The notes under the pieces are model-generated. The model saw only the letters and a list, made by a program, of their open reading frames with translations, did not search any database and was not told the origin of the DNA. Positions 36,718 to 47,102 of a DNA stretch of 64,000 nucleotides are shown here, in pieces. The first letter of the stretch is position 1; each line of letters starts with the position of its first letter. Source of the DNA: Halorubrum hochsteinianum. GTDB taxonomy: Archaea; Halobacteriota; Halobacteria; Halobacteriales; Haloferacaceae. The DNA is taken from assembly GCF_023702125.1 (NCBI RefSeq), contig NZ_CP098415.1, positions 1,178,001 through 1,242,000 on the forward strand, read 5' to 3'. The translations under genes and the position numbers were made by a program.

Positions 36718-36736
36718 CTCGGTGAGTAGTACGGGC

Positions 36737-36987
36737 ACTACCGAAGCCCCAGTCGGGAGGCGGGCGCACGCTCGCTGCGGTCCTCAGTCGCTCACTCCGT
36801 TCGCCCCCTGCGGTCCTTATTTCGCCTGCGCCCGCCTCCCGACTGCCCCTTCGAGCCCCGCCCCGCACGGCACAGCACCTCTCGCCTCCCCAACCTCGTC
36901 AGCCGACCTCCGCTTCGCTCCGGCCGGCTGACTCCCTCGCGCGTGCGACTCGCAGCCTGACGGCTGCTCGTCGGCACGCGCCAACGC
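36737..36987 (+). repeat. Dispersed three-hairpin element, copy 3
   Basis: The head CCGAAGCCCCAG starts at 36741, exactly 29 nt after the start of a TTTATA box at 36712. Stem A arms are CAGTCGGGAGGCGGGCGCA and TGCGCCCGCCTCCCGACTG (19 bp, perfect). The loop carries CTGCGGTCCT twice. The linker is GCCCCTTCGAGCCCCGCCC; stem B has GTCAGCCG with CGGCTGAC; stem C has GCGCGTGCGAC with GTCGGCACGCGC and inner GCAGCC-TGAC-GGCTGC. It lies upstream of the thermosome gene in the same orientation. The open frames inside it are not real genes. Confidence 0.9.
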
Positions 36988-37001
36988 TCGATCTGGACTT
37001 C

Positions 37002-37092
37002 TATATAAAGAGCCGTGTGAACGTGACGCATGGCGGCCGATACTCCCCCACCGTGCCGCGGTTTCGCACGCACCGAGCGAAGGGCTTATATA
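37002..37092 (+). promoter_or_regulatory. Thermosome promoter region with two TATA boxes
   Basis: Two strong boxes occur: TATATAAA at 37002-37009 and TTATATA at 37086-37092. The second is centred 29 nt before the ATG at 37118, giving leaderless initiation there. The first would start a transcript near 37030 with an 85-90-nt leader. Dual promoters would suit a heat- and stress-induced chaperonin gene, but that is inference. Confidence 0.5.
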
Positions 37093-37117
37093 GAATCACA
37101 AACAATCAATGGCTGTA

Positions 37118-38803
<1,686 letters not shown>

Positions 38804-39096
38804 AGTTCGGTTAACGCCTTCACTCCCCACCCACACCGACCGTAGCCGTTTCACCGAACCGCCTCTCGACCGACCGTCGCGCGCCCCCCTCGGGCCTCGA
38901 CGACACGCGATTTTTATCGACGAACGCGACCGGAGAGCGACGCGCTCGTCAAGCGTCCGCGATCATCGGTATCGGCTCGCACATTCGTCGGCGACGACAC
39001 GAGGGTAACACCCGCGTAACCACCGGACAGCGGTGTCCGCGAGCGGTTAAGTGACTCCCGCCCCTCCGATCTACCGACGAGGTTCTCACGTTCACA

Positions 39097-39753
39097 ATGT
39101 CACAGCAGAAGGCTGACTACGCAGACGACGCGGAGATCGACGCGGAACTGGACGACCTCCCCGACGCGGAGACGGTCGAGGAGACGGTCGCCAGCTTAGA
39201 GGAGCGCGGCTTCGACGTGGTCGTCGTCGAGGACGCCGACGAGGTGCTGGAGGCGGTGAAGTCCCAGATTCCCGACGGTGTCTCCGTGATGAACGGGCAC
39301 TCGACGACCCTCGAGGAGATCGGGTTCGACGAGTTCCTGAGCGAGGGCGACCACGAGTGGGAGAGCCTCCCGGACCAGATCTGGGCCATCGACGACGACG
39401 CCGAGCGACAGACCGCGCGCCGCGAGTCGCAGACGGCCGACTACTTCCTCGGCGGGATCAACGCGATCGCCGAGACGGGCGAGCTCGTCGCCGCCGACCT
39501 CTCCGGCAGCCGGATCGGCGCGTACCCGTTCGCCGCGGGCAACGTCGTCATCGTCAGCGGGATCAACAAGATCGTTCCCACGCTCTCGGACGCCTTCGAC
39601 CGCCTCGAATCGGTCGCGTACCCGCTTGAGAACGAGCGCGCACAGGAGGCGTACGGCGTCGAGTCCGCCATCGCCAAACAGCTCGTCTACCGCCGCGAGA
39701 CCGAGGAAGGCCGGACGACGCTCGTCCTCGTGCGCGAGCAGCTCGGGTACTGA
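39097..39753 (+). CDS. LUD-domain protein (LutC-like)
   Basis: The 218-residue product has a LUD domain: VVVVEDADEVLEAVKSQIPD, then GVSVMNGHSTTLEEIGFDEF, and later FLGGINAIAETGELVAADLS with GSRIGAYPFAAGNVVIVSG. LutC and its relatives belong to lactate-utilisation enzyme systems with iron-sulphur partners; orphan LUD proteins have unknown substrates. No lutA or lutB is adjacent. The 293-bp gap to the thermosome gene contains only scattered T-rich stretches (for example near 38912-38920), and I recognise no further feature there. Confidence 0.88.
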   Translation: MSQQKADYADDAEIDAELDDLPDAETVEETVASLEERGFDVVVVEDADEVLEAVKSQIPDGVSVMNGHSTTLEEIGFDEFLSEGDHEWESLPDQIWAIDDDAERQTARRESQTADYFLGGINAIAETGELVAADLSGSRIGAYPFAAGNVVIVSGINKIVPTLSDAFDRLESVAYPLENERAQEAYGVESAIAKQLVYRRETEEGRTTLVLVREQLGY

Positions 39754-39820
39754 ACGCCCGCGCCGCGCCGACGGCGACACACGCTTTCTCCCCCCGGTTT
39801 CGACGCTCGCGAGCGCTGCC

Positions 39821-39903
39821 GCCGCCGCGACGCCGAGAACACAGCCGCCGCGACGCCGAGAACACAGCCGCCGCGACGCCGAGAACACAGCCGCCGCGAC
39901 GCC
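39821..39903. repeat. 23-bp tandem repeat, about 3.6 copies
   Basis: The unit GCCGCCGCGACGCCGAGAACACA is repeated three times and then breaks off after GCCGCCGCGACGCC. It is perfect between units, so recent expansion is likely. It lies in the gap between the LUD-protein and hydrolase genes and is read as protein only in spurious frames. Confidence 0.9.
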
Positions 39904-39984
39904 CGACCACGGTCGTTGCGACGCCGGATCGCGATACCGCAACCCGTTTTCGGCCCCTCCGAGAACCACCGCGTAGGTCCCGCC

Positions 39985-40806
39985 ATGACGCCCCAATCGA
40001 CGACCCTTCGGACGGACGCGTGTACCCTCCCCGACGGACGCACCCTCTCGTACGCGACCGGCGGCGACCCCGACGGCTTCCCCGTCGTCGTTCACCACGG
40101 CACGCCGGGGTCGCGGCTGTTCGGGGCGCTGCTGTCGGCACCCGCGACCGAGGCCGGCGTTCGGATCCTCGCCCCCGACCGCCCGGGATACGGTCGCTCC
40201 TCGCCGCCCCCGAGCGAGTGGTCGCCGTCGGACTGGGCGGGTGACGCCGCCGGGCTCCTCGACGCCGAGTCGGTCGACCGGGCCGGCGCGCTCGGCTTCT
40301 CCGGCGGCGGTCCGTTCGCGCTCGCCGCCGGGACCGACGACCGGGTGACCCGCGTCGGCCTGATAAGCAGCGTCGTCCCCCCGGCGGACAACGCTCTCGC
40401 GACGCTCGCGTCGGTCCCGTTCGCGCTGCGCGCGACGTTCCGTCTCTCGAAGGCGTTCGCGTCGGTCTCGGGGCCGGACGCCGTCGTCTCGCAGTACACG
40501 GACCGGTCGGTCCCCGACGCCGTCGCCGACGCGGTCGCGGCCGACTTCCACGAGGCCCTCGCCCCCGGCGCGCGCGCCGTCGAACGCGAGAACCGATCGT
40601 TCGCGGACGCGGCGTTCGATCCGGCTCCGTCCGACGCGGCCGTCCGCGCTTGGCACGGGACGAACGACGAGAACACGCCGCTTCCGCCGGTCCGATCGCT
40701 CGTCCGGGAGCGCGGCGGCACGCTGGAGACCGCCGCGACCGACCACCTCGGTACGCTGCTCGACCAGCGGTCGGCGGCGCTGGCGTGGCTCGCCGAGACG
40801 GCGTGA
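39985..40806 (+). CDS. Alpha/beta-fold hydrolase
   Basis: This encodes 273 residues. The oxyanion region is VVHHGTPGSRLFGALL, the nucleophile elbow is GFSGGGPFALAAG with Ser, the acidic residue is likely in HGTNDENTP, and the catalytic His is in TDHLGTLL. This gives a full catalytic triad. Close relatives act on esters or epoxides; the substrate cannot be told. A helical cap domain lies between the elbow and the acid. The start at 39985 is taken because the upstream frame reads through the tandem repeat. Confidence 0.85.
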   Translation: MTPQSTTLRTDACTLPDGRTLSYATGGDPDGFPVVVHHGTPGSRLFGALLSAPATEAGVRILAPDRPGYGRSSPPPSEWSPSDWAGDAAGLLDAESVDRAGALGFSGGGPFALAAGTDDRVTRVGLISSVVPPADNALATLASVPFALRATFRLSKAFASVSGPDAVVSQYTDRSVPDAVADAVAADFHEALAPGARAVERENRSFADAAFDPAPSDAAVRAWHGTNDENTPLPPVRSLVRERGGTLETAATDHLGTLLDQRSAALAWLAETA

Positions 40807-40846
40807 CAGCGTCGCGGTCCGCGGTTCGAACCCTCCCTCGGCACAG

Positions 40847-40878
40847 CACCGCCGCTCGCGGTTTTGCTCGCGGCGGTG
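40847..40878. terminator. Inverted repeat between the hydrolase gene and tRNA-Lys
   Basis: CACCGCCGC at 40847-40855 pairs perfectly with GCGGCGGTG at 40870-40878 across a loop containing GGTTTTG. It sits between the convergent hydrolase and tRNA-Lys genes, where a transcription-stopping or processing hairpin would serve both. Confidence 0.3.
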
Positions 40879-40882
40879 ACAG

Positions 40883-40956
40883 CGGGCCGGGAGGGATTCG
40901 AACCCCCGACCGTCCGGTTAAAAGCCGGACGCTCTCCCTAACTGAGCTACCGGCCC
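40883..40956 (-). tRNA. tRNA-Lys (anticodon UUU)
   Basis: Read on the minus strand, the gene begins GGGCCGGTAGCTCAGTTAGG and ends with CCGGCCC plus discriminator G. The acceptor stem pairs all seven bases. The anticodon stem TCCGG/CCGGA encloses loop CTTTTAA, giving anticodon TTT. The T-arm is GGGGGTTCGAATCCC. No intron is present. A TTTATC box about 29 nt upstream (near 40983-40988) is the likely promoter. Confidence 0.97.
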
Positions 40957-41061
40957 AGACGAATTGAGGTAGGGTCAGGCGACGGATAAACGTTTAGAAC
41001 CGCGGCAGGGGTCGCCCCCGCGACCCGAAACGGTTTCCGGGCCCCCGCCGTCGCCGGGGAC

Positions 41062-42432
41062 GTGACGACCGACTTCGACATGCGCGCGTTCGCCGCCGAC
41101 CTCTGTCGGTTCCGGTCGACCGCCGGCGAGGAGGCGGCCGCGGCCGACTTCGTCGAGCGCACGCTCGACGACCTCGGGTTCGAGACGTACGGTTGGGACG
41201 CGGACCCCGCCGTCCTCGCCGACCACCCCTCCTTTCCCGACGACCTCGACGCGGCGGCAGTCGAGGGACGCCGGAGCGTCGCGGGCGTCCTGGAACTGGG
41301 CGGTGCCGGCGGCGAGGACCCGGACGCCGCTCATGAGGGCGGCGAGGACGCCGACGCCTCGACGCCCACGCTGGCGCTGAACGGCCACCTCGACGTCGTC
41401 CCCGCGGAGCCGACCGAGTGGTCGAGCGACCCCTTCGAACCGGTCTGGCGCGACGGCGACGAGGGCGGCGTCGGCGGCGTTGACGGCGACGAGGGCGGCG
41501 CGACGCTCACCGCCCGCGGCGCGGCCGACATGAAGTCTGGGCTGGCGGCCTGCGTCGGTGCCGCCGCGGACCTCCGCGCCGCGGTCGCGGACGGCTCCGT
41601 CTCGCTCCCACAGTCGGGGCTCCGGCTGGCGGTCGAGGCCGTCGCGGGCGAGGAGGACGGCGGCTACGGCGCGGCGACCGCCGCGCTCGCGAGCCCGTAC
41701 CCCTTCGAGCGCGACGCGGCCATCGTCGCGGAGCCGACGGAACTGCGCCCCGTGGTCGCCGCCGAGGGGTCGCTCATGGCGCGACTGGAGATCGACGGGC
41801 GGAGCGCCCACGCGGCCACGCGGTGGCGCGGCGAGGACGTTCTCCCCCGGTTTGAGGCCGTGCGAGAGGCGTTCGCAGACCTGGAGCGGGAGCGCTGCGA
41901 GTCCGTCACCCACCCGCTGTACGGCGAGTTCGCGGTGCCGTGGCCGGTCGTCTGCGGGCGCGTCGAGGCGGGGTCATGGGCGTCGACGGTCCCCGCGACG
42001 CTCACCGCCGAGTTCCGGATCGGCGTCGCCCCCGGCGAGACCGTGGCCGGGGTCGAGTCGGCGTTCCGCGAGCGACTGGCGTCGGTGGTCGCGGACGACC
42101 CGTGGCTCTGCGACCACCCGCCGCGGTTCGAGCGGTTCTCCGTCCAGTTCGAGCCCGCGGAGATCGCGGTGGACGAACCGATCGTCGAGGCGGTCCGCGC
42201 CGGCCTCGTCGCGGCGGGACTCCCCGACGCCGAGCCGCGGGGCGCGACGTACGGGGCCGACTCGCGGCACTTCGTCGCGGCGGGCGTCCCGGCGGTGCTG
42301 TTCGGGCCGGGCACCATCGACGAGGCGCACTACCCCGACGAGACGATAGCGTGGGACGAGGTCGAGCGAGCGAGGGAGGCGATCGCCGCCGCCGCGGTGC
42401 GGTTCGCGACCGACCGCGCCGCCGGATCATAA
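41062..42432 (+). CDS. M20 family metallopeptidase/deacylase (ArgE/DapE-like)
   Basis: This 456-residue protein starts at GTG. Metal and catalytic motifs of the M20 family are present: [11 protein letters not shown] with His and Asp, [13 protein letters not shown] with the bridging Asp, the catalytic Glu pair in [18 protein letters not shown], and a late metal-binding His in [15 protein letters not shown] dimerisation or lid domain ([14 protein letters not shown]) lies in the middle. Members deacylate N-acyl amino acids or cleave peptides. The exact substrate (acetylornithine, succinyl-diaminopimelate or other) is not decided by sequence. Two Gly/Asp-rich insertions are present near the N-terminus. 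Confidence 0.88.
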   Translation: MTTDFDMRAFAADLCRFRSTAGEEAAAADFVERTLDDLGFETYGWDADPAVLADHPSFPDDLDAAAVEGRRSVAGVLELGGAGGEDPDAAHEGGEDADASTPTLALNGHLDVVPAEPTEWSSDPFEPVWRDGDEGGVGGVDGDEGGATLTARGAADMKSGLAACVGAAADLRAAVADGSVSLPQSGLRLAVEAVAGEEDGGYGAATAALASPYPFERDAAIVAEPTELRPVVAAEGSLMARLEIDGRSAHAATRWRGEDVLPRFEAVREAFADLERERCESVTHPLYGEFAVPWPVVCGRVEAGSWASTVPATLTAEFRIGVAPGETVAGVESAFRERLASVVADDPWLCDHPPRFERFSVQFEPAEIAVDEPIVEAVRAGLVAAGLPDAEPRGATYGADSRHFVAAGVPAVLFGPGTIDEAHYPDETIAWDEVERAREAIAAAAVRFATDRAAGS

Positions 42433-42442
42433 CCCGACTTCG

Positions 42443-43099
42443 CTACTCGTCGAGGTACGCGTCGACCGCGTCGGCGACGATCTCCCCCGGCTCGACGTTC
42501 TCCATGGAGGCGCGCCGACGGAGTTCGACGTAGGTGTCCGCCGGGAGCCGGACCTGAAGCCGCCCGAGTTCGACGCCCGCGTCGCGGACCGCGCCCTCGA
42601 TGTCCGTCCCGTCGTTGACCGCGGAGGCGGCCGCGCGCACCTCCCGGACCGTCAGGTCGCCGTCGATCGCCGCCCACGCGAGCAGGTACCGGTCCCGGCC
42701 GCCGAGGCGCGCGACGTGTTTCGCTGCGCTCGGCGCGATCCGCCCGTTGGCGACCTGTCGGCGGATCGCCTGCGGGAGGTCGTGGACCCGGGCCCACTTG
42801 CGGATGAACGCGACGGAGACGTCGCCGCCCGCCCGCTCGGCCGCCTCCTTGTACGAGCCGACGCCGCGGACGAGCGCCGCGCAGGCCGCGGCACCCCGCA
42901 ACATTAGGACGTTGTCGTCGTCGCCCACGTCGCCGGCCGCGAACCGGGCCACCGTCTCCGCGGCCTCGGCGACGCTGTCGGGGTCGTTCGGGTCGAACCC
43001 CACCGCCTCGGCGGCCCGGTCGCCGGTCACCGCCGGGTCCGACCGGACCACCGGCTCGCCGACGGGGGACCGTCGGTCCGCGCGTGACTCCTCGGTCAT
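42443..43099 (-). CDS. Haloarchaeal protein with ParB-like helix-turn-helix character
   Basis: This encodes 218 residues from the ATG at 43099, which is about 27 nt from a TTTATG box at 43123-43128 and thus preferred to the ATG at 43138. The central segment GVGSYKEAAERAGGDVSVAF, IRKWARVHDLPQAIRRQVAN, GRIAPSAAKHVARLGGRDRY resembles ParB/KorB-type helix-turn-helix domains. The C-terminal part (LGRLQVRLPADTYVELRRRA) resembles a ribbon-helix-helix strand. A DNA-binding role is plausible. It is convergent with the M20 peptidase gene. Function otherwise unknown. Confidence 0.7.
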   Translation of the reverse strand: MTEESRADRRSPVGEPVVRSDPAVTGDRAAEAVGFDPNDPDSVAEAAETVARFAAGDVGDDDNVLMLRGAAACAALVRGVGSYKEAAERAGGDVSVAFIRKWARVHDLPQAIRRQVANGRIAPSAAKHVARLGGRDRYLLAWAAIDGDLTVREVRAAASAVNDGTDIEGAVRDAGVELGRLQVRLPADTYVELRRRASMENVEPGEIVADAVDAYLDE

Positions 43100-43186
43100 A
43101 CACGTCCCTTCGCGGCCGCGGACATAAACGCCCGGCACCGGGGCGGAACTCGCCGTCGCCTCCGTCCTCCGACGCCCGCCGCGCTC

Positions 43187-43888
43187 CTACTTCGCGGTTC
43201 GGGTCGCGGCTTCGGGGTCGCCGTCGCTCCCGCCGTCCTCGCGGCGCGCGTACAGGACGTACGAGTACGCCGCGGTGACGGCGGCCGTCGCCAGCGCCGG
43301 GCCGACGAGGAAGTAGACGGCGTACTCGCCGACGAAGAGGCCGGCGACCGCGATCACGGCCGAGAGCTTGAACAGCCGGCCGCCGAGCGCGTGGGTCCGG
43401 TCCCACACCTCGTCGTCGCTGAGCGTCCACGGCGTCCGGATCCCGACGAACCAGTTCGGCTCGACGTGCGGTAAGAGCGTTCCGAGGTAGTAGAACAGCG
43501 CGGCCCCGCCGGCCACCGCGATCGTCGTCACGTCGACCGCGTAGCCGAGGTTGACGGCGAGCACGGCGAGGTGGAGCCCGACGAGGAACGCGGTGAACAC
43601 GACGACGAACCGGTCGTAGTGGACCCGGAACGCGGCGATGTTCCCGCCGAGCGGGTCGATCCGGGGGAGCAGCGCGAACAGGCCGAGCAGCCCGGCCGCG
43701 AGCCCCGGAACGAACCACATCCCGGCCGCCTTCGAGAGCGTGCCGACCGGCTCGCCGGCGGCGTTCCACCGCGTCACCATCTGCTCGGGGAGGTCCGGCG
43801 CGACCGCGAGGCTGGCCGCGGCACCGGCGGCGACGAGGAGGGCCGCCGCGCCGAACCGGAGCCGCGTGGAGAGTCGGGGACGTGTCAT
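43187..43888 (-). CDS. SdpI/YhfL family membrane protein
   Basis: The 233-residue product has about six transmembrane helices. The N-terminal portion resembles DUF1648 (DLPEQMVTRWNAAGEPVGTL), and a later block NWFVGIRTPWTLSDDEVWDR, THALGGRLFKLSA is the well-conserved SdpI motif. SdpI is the immunity and signalling protein for the SDP toxin in Bacillus; in archaea its role is unknown. No toxin-like gene neighbours it. Confidence 0.85.
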   Translation of the reverse strand: MTRPRLSTRLRFGAAALLVAAGAAASLAVAPDLPEQMVTRWNAAGEPVGTLSKAAGMWFVPGLAAGLLGLFALLPRIDPLGGNIAAFRVHYDRFVVVFTAFLVGLHLAVLAVNLGYAVDVTTIAVAGGAALFYYLGTLLPHVEPNWFVGIRTPWTLSDDEVWDRTHALGGRLFKLSAVIAVAGLFVGEYAVYFLVGPALATAAVTAAYSYVLYARREDGGSDGDPEAATRTAK

Positions 43889-44141
43889 CGTCCCGATATC
43901 CGCGCGCCGAGCTAATAAAACCACGCCGCGATCACCCGTTTCGAGCGCTGTACTCCCGACGAAGCTCGGATCATCCCGTGATCGTCTCGACCGCACCCGT
44001 CCCCCGGCCGGCCGCGACAGGGGGGAAGCGTTCGACCGCGTTCGCCGGAACGACCGCGCTCCCGGCCGTTTCCCGTGGGAACAGCCCCCGATGGACCCGC
44101 GCGACGCAACCCTTACGCGTCGTGACCGCCAACCTCGGGGC

Positions 44142-45068
44142 ATGACCGACGAACGCGACGACGACGGCCACGAGTTCTCCTCGGGGCAGGGCGTCGACGC
44201 CGACTACGACGCGTTCACGCTGGACCCGCCGGAGCTCGGCGAGGACCCGAGCCGCGTCGACCCGGTCGACTCCCGGGCGCTGACCGACGAGTTGGACCGC
44301 CGGAACATCGGCAGCGAGGACGTCGACGTCGAACAGCTGATCGACGTCGGCCTCTCGTACATGGGGATCAACCGGTTCGAGGAGGCGACCGAGACGTTCG
44401 AGCGCGCCGCCCGCTTCGCCGAGGAGGACTCGCTGGAGGCGCAGGAGGCGTGGGTGAACAAGGGCGCGGCCCACGCCCAGTTGGAGGAGTTCGACCAGGC
44501 CGTCGGCGCGTATCAGGAGGCGCTGCGCATCGACGAGGAGTCAGAGCACGCCGCGACCGCCGAGACCAACCTCGCGTACGCGCTCTGGGAGTCCGGCCGC
44601 AGCGAGCAGGCGCTCGAACACGCCGAGCGCGCCGTCGAGGCCGACCCCCGGTTCGCCGAAGCGTGGTACAACCGCGGCTTCCTGCTGGTCGAGCGCGGCC
44701 TCGCGGAGGACGCCGTCAAGTGCTTCGACAACGCGATCCGGCTCGGCTACCGCGACGCGGGCGTCCTCGAAGAGAAGGCCCGGGCGCTCGAAGAGGCCGG
44801 CGAACACGAGCAGGCCGAGGAGGTCGCCGACCGCGCCGAGGAGCTCCGCCGCGAGACGGAGGAACAGCTGATCGAGGAACAGACCGGTCAGGCACCGGGT
44901 CCGGGCGGGCAGGCCGGCCCCGGCGGCCAGCCCGGCGGTCGCGGCGGGCAGCCCGGCGAACCCGGAGCCGGCGGCCGCGGCGGACGGAGCGGCGGCCGAA
45001 GCGGGCAGGACGGCGAGGCCGAGGGGCCGGAGCGCGAGCTTCAGGGCGAGGGTCCCGAGGGCTTCTGA
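44142..45068 (+). CDS. TPR-repeat protein with glycine-rich tail
   Basis: This encodes 308 residues. Residues about 60-225 contain TPR units such as GLSYMGINRFEEATETFERA, AWVNKGAAHAQLEEFDQAVG, TNLAYALWESGRSEQALEHA, and AWYNRGFLLVERGLAEDAVK. A long charged helix follows, then a Gly/Gln/Pro-rich tail of about 60 residues (GPGGQAGPGGQPGGRGGQPG). TPRs mediate protein contacts; the tail is disordered and could promote assembly. The next gene (DUF424) begins immediately at the following base, so the two are co-transcribed. The family is widespread in haloarchaea. Confidence 0.85.
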   Translation: MTDERDDDGHEFSSGQGVDADYDAFTLDPPELGEDPSRVDPVDSRALTDELDRRNIGSEDVDVEQLIDVGLSYMGINRFEEATETFERAARFAEEDSLEAQEAWVNKGAAHAQLEEFDQAVGAYQEALRIDEESEHAATAETNLAYALWESGRSEQALEHAERAVEADPRFAEAWYNRGFLLVERGLAEDAVKCFDNAIRLGYRDAGVLEEKARALEEAGEHEQAEEVADRAEELRRETEEQLIEEQTGQAPGPGGQAGPGGQPGGRGGQPGEPGAGGRGGRSGGRSGQDGEAEGPERELQGEGPEGF

Positions 45069-45368
45069 ATGCTCCTCCGCGAGCGCGAGACCGCCGAGGG
45101 ACGGCTCGTCTCCGTCTGCGACCCTGACTGCCTCGGCGAGACGTACGAGGACGGTCCCGTCACGCTCACCGTGAGCGAGGAGTTCTACGGCGGCGACGAC
45201 GCGGTCGAGGCGACCGCCGAGGAGGTCGTCGCGGGGCTCCAGCGCGCGCAGGTCGCGAACATCGTCGGCACGGAGGCGGTCGGCGTCGCCGTCGAGGCCG
45301 GCCTCGTCGACGAGGAGACCGTCTTGGAGTTCGAGGAGACGCGGCACGCGCAACTCCTCTGGCTGTAA
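45069..45368 (+). CDS. DUF424 family protein
   Basis: This 99-residue protein matches the archaeal DUF424 family: MLLRERETAEGRLVSVCDPD at the N-terminus, FYGGDDAVEATAEEVVAGLQ in the middle, then ANIVGTEAVGVAVEAGLVDE and a C-terminal RHAQLLWL. The function is unknown, but the family is nearly universal in archaea and has been found near translation genes. It starts at the base after the TPR gene stop. Confidence 0.85.
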   Translation: MLLRERETAEGRLVSVCDPDCLGETYEDGPVTLTVSEEFYGGDDAVEATAEEVVAGLQRAQVANIVGTEAVGVAVEAGLVDEETVLEFEETRHAQLLWL

Positions 45369-45437
45369 CGACTTTTCTGACCCGTCGGTCGGCGGGGATC
45401 CGAACCGGATAAGGGCTCACGCGACGAGGCAGATCCG

Positions 45438-45755
45438 ATGAGACGACTCACGCGGAGCGAACTGGCGTCGCGGGTGGGACCGCGGCCGCCCTCGGACGCC
45501 TTCTGGCGGCGCGCGATCGACCGCGGGGAGGCCGCGCTCGGCGTCGGCGCGGACGCCGTCGACGCGGTCGACACGGACAGCGGGAGCGAACCGGACGCGG
45601 ACGCGGAGGATCCGGACGAACGGGCGGGGCCGCTCGACACGGGCGACATCGTCGATGTCGGCGACCACGCCTTCGTCGTCGCGGGGGTCGACCGGACCGA
45701 GGGAGGCGGCCGGATCTACCGGATCGAACGGGTCGCGGACCGCGACGAGGACTGA
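45438..45755 (+). CDS. Small haloarchaeal protein, unknown function
   Basis: This encodes 105 residues with a helical N-terminus ([20 protein letters not shown]), an Asp-rich centre and a C-terminal beta-like segment ([20 protein letters not shown]). No cysteine or catalytic motif stands out. It is convergent with the aminotransferase gene. I cannot assign a function. Confidence 0.6.
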   Translation: MRRLTRSELASRVGPRPPSDAFWRRAIDRGEAALGVGADAVDAVDTDSGSEPDADAEDPDERAGPLDTGDIVDVGDHAFVVAGVDRTEGGGRIYRIERVADRDED

Positions 45756-45772
45756 GTTCAGGGTTTAGCGGA

Positions 45773-46891
45773 CTACAGGTCCGCCACGTCCTCGATGGCG
45801 TCGGTGAGTTCCTTCACGCTCTCGACGGTGTGTTCGCCCATGTGCCCGATCCGGAACGTCTCCTCGCCGATGTCGCCGTACCCGTTCGAGAAGGCCATGT
45901 CGTACTCCTCGCTCACCTCCTCGATGGTCGCGGCCACGTCGATCCCCCGCGTGTTCTCGATGCAGGCGACGGTCTGGGACTCGTACCCCTCCTCGGGGAA
46001 CATCGCGAAGTGCTCGTCGGCCCAGTCGTGGACGTACTCCATCATCTCGCGGTGGCGCTCGTCGCGGGCGCGGTGGCCCTCGTCGAGCATGCGTTTCATC
46101 TGCTTGCGGTACGCCAACATGATCGGGATCGCGGGCGTCGAGTGGGTCTGGCCCTTCCGGTCGTAGTAGTCGATCGTGCGGCGGAAACCGCCGTACCACG
46201 AGGAGTCGCCCTTCTCGACCTCGCGGTCGTAGGCGTCGTCGCTGACGACGCAGACCGCCAGTCCGGGGGGCATCGCGAACGCCTTCTGGGTCGACGCGAA
46301 GATGGCGTCGATGCCGTGCTCGTCGATGTCGACGTAGTCGCCGCCGAGCGAGGAGACGGCGTCGACGGCGAAGTAGGTGTCCGGGTACTCGGAGAGCACG
46401 TCGCCGATCTCCTCGATCGGGTTCCGGACGCCGGTCGAAGACTCGTTCATCACGCCGGCGACCATGTCGTAGTGCACGTCGGCGGACTCGATCGCCTCCC
46501 GGACGTCCTCGGGTTTGACGGCCTCGCCCCACTCGTACTCCAGCCGGTGGACCGTCTTGCCGAGGCGCTCGGCGACGTTGGCGTAGCGCTCGCTGAACGC
46601 GCCGCAGGTCGGGACGAGGACGTGCTCGTCGACGAGGTTCAGCGTCGTCGCCTCCCAGAACTCCGTGCCGGAGCCGGTGAGGATCACGACCTCGTTGTCG
46701 GTGCCGAGGAACTCCTTCGTGTCCTCGACGATGGTGGTGTAGAGGTCGGTCATCCGGTCCATCCGGTGGCCGAACGTCGACTCCGTCATCGCCTCGATCA
46801 CGTCGTCGCGGACCTCGGTCGGCCCGGGGATGTACAGCGTCTTGTCGTCGTAGTCGTCGCGGTATTCGCGTTTCTTCGTCAAGGGATCCAC
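45773..46891 (-). CDS. Class V aminotransferase (alanine-glyoxylate/serine-pyruvate type)
   Basis: The 372-residue PLP enzyme starts at GTG. N-terminal motif [16 protein letters not shown] and [11 protein letters not shown] belong to the class V family. The substrate- and PLP-binding residues appear in [17 protein letters not shown], the Asp in [14 protein letters not shown], and the Schiff-base lysine in [16 protein letters not shown]. The closest assigned functions are alanine:glyoxylate and serine:pyruvate transamination; phosphoserine or purine-catabolic roles are possible. It may take part in serine-glycine metabolism alongside serA, but it is not linked to it in an operon. Confidence 0.85.
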   Translation of the reverse strand: MDPLTKKREYRDDYDDKTLYIPGPTEVRDDVIEAMTESTFGHRMDRMTDLYTTIVEDTKEFLGTDNEVVILTGSGTEFWEATTLNLVDEHVLVPTCGAFSERYANVAERLGKTVHRLEYEWGEAVKPEDVREAIESADVHYDMVAGVMNESSTGVRNPIEEIGDVLSEYPDTYFAVDAVSSLGGDYVDIDEHGIDAIFASTQKAFAMPPGLAVCVVSDDAYDREVEKGDSSWYGGFRRTIDYYDRKGQTHSTPAIPIMLAYRKQMKRMLDEGHRARDERHREMMEYVHDWADEHFAMFPEEGYESQTVACIENTRGIDVAATIEEVSEEYDMAFSNGYGDIGEETFRIGHMGEHTVESVKELTDAIEDVADL

Positions 46892-47025
46892 CTGTTGGAT
46901 CGTACCGGGACGCGTGAGGGTATGGACCTTGTGTTCCGGTCAAAAGGCGCGATCCGACTCGGCTCGTTCCTCTCGAAGGCGGCTTCGCCCCTGCGAAGAC
47001 GGCGCAGTCGACCGGATCAACCGGC

Positions 47026-47031
47026 TTTATA
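47026..47031 (+). promoter_or_regulatory. TATA box upstream of the permease gene
   Basis: TTTATA is centred 26-27 nt upstream of the ATG of the mini-ORF at 47055, so the transcript probably begins at that ATG, 44 nt before the permease GTG. Confidence 0.5.
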
Positions 47032-47054
47032 CGAACGGGGGAGCGAAAACAGGT

Positions 47055-47102
47055 ATGATACACGCCCGAAGAGTCACAACCGCCCGAGGTGGTCCGCCGT
47101 GA
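47055..47102 (+). other. Possible 15-codon leader ORF coupled to the permease gene
   Basis: ATG at the predicted transcription start opens a frame encoding [15 protein letters not shown]. Its TGA overlaps the GTG start of the permease gene (GTGA). Such an arrangement could couple or regulate permease translation. It may equally be fortuitous, because the GTG also has an AGGTGG Shine-Dalgarno at 47087-47092. Confidence 0.35.

Noticed and set aside
45830-47098. A 5' extension of the permease frame by about 420 codons
   Set aside because: The extension is antisense to the aminotransferase gene and has no homology to permeases. The protein begins sensibly at GTG 47099 with a Shine-Dalgarno.
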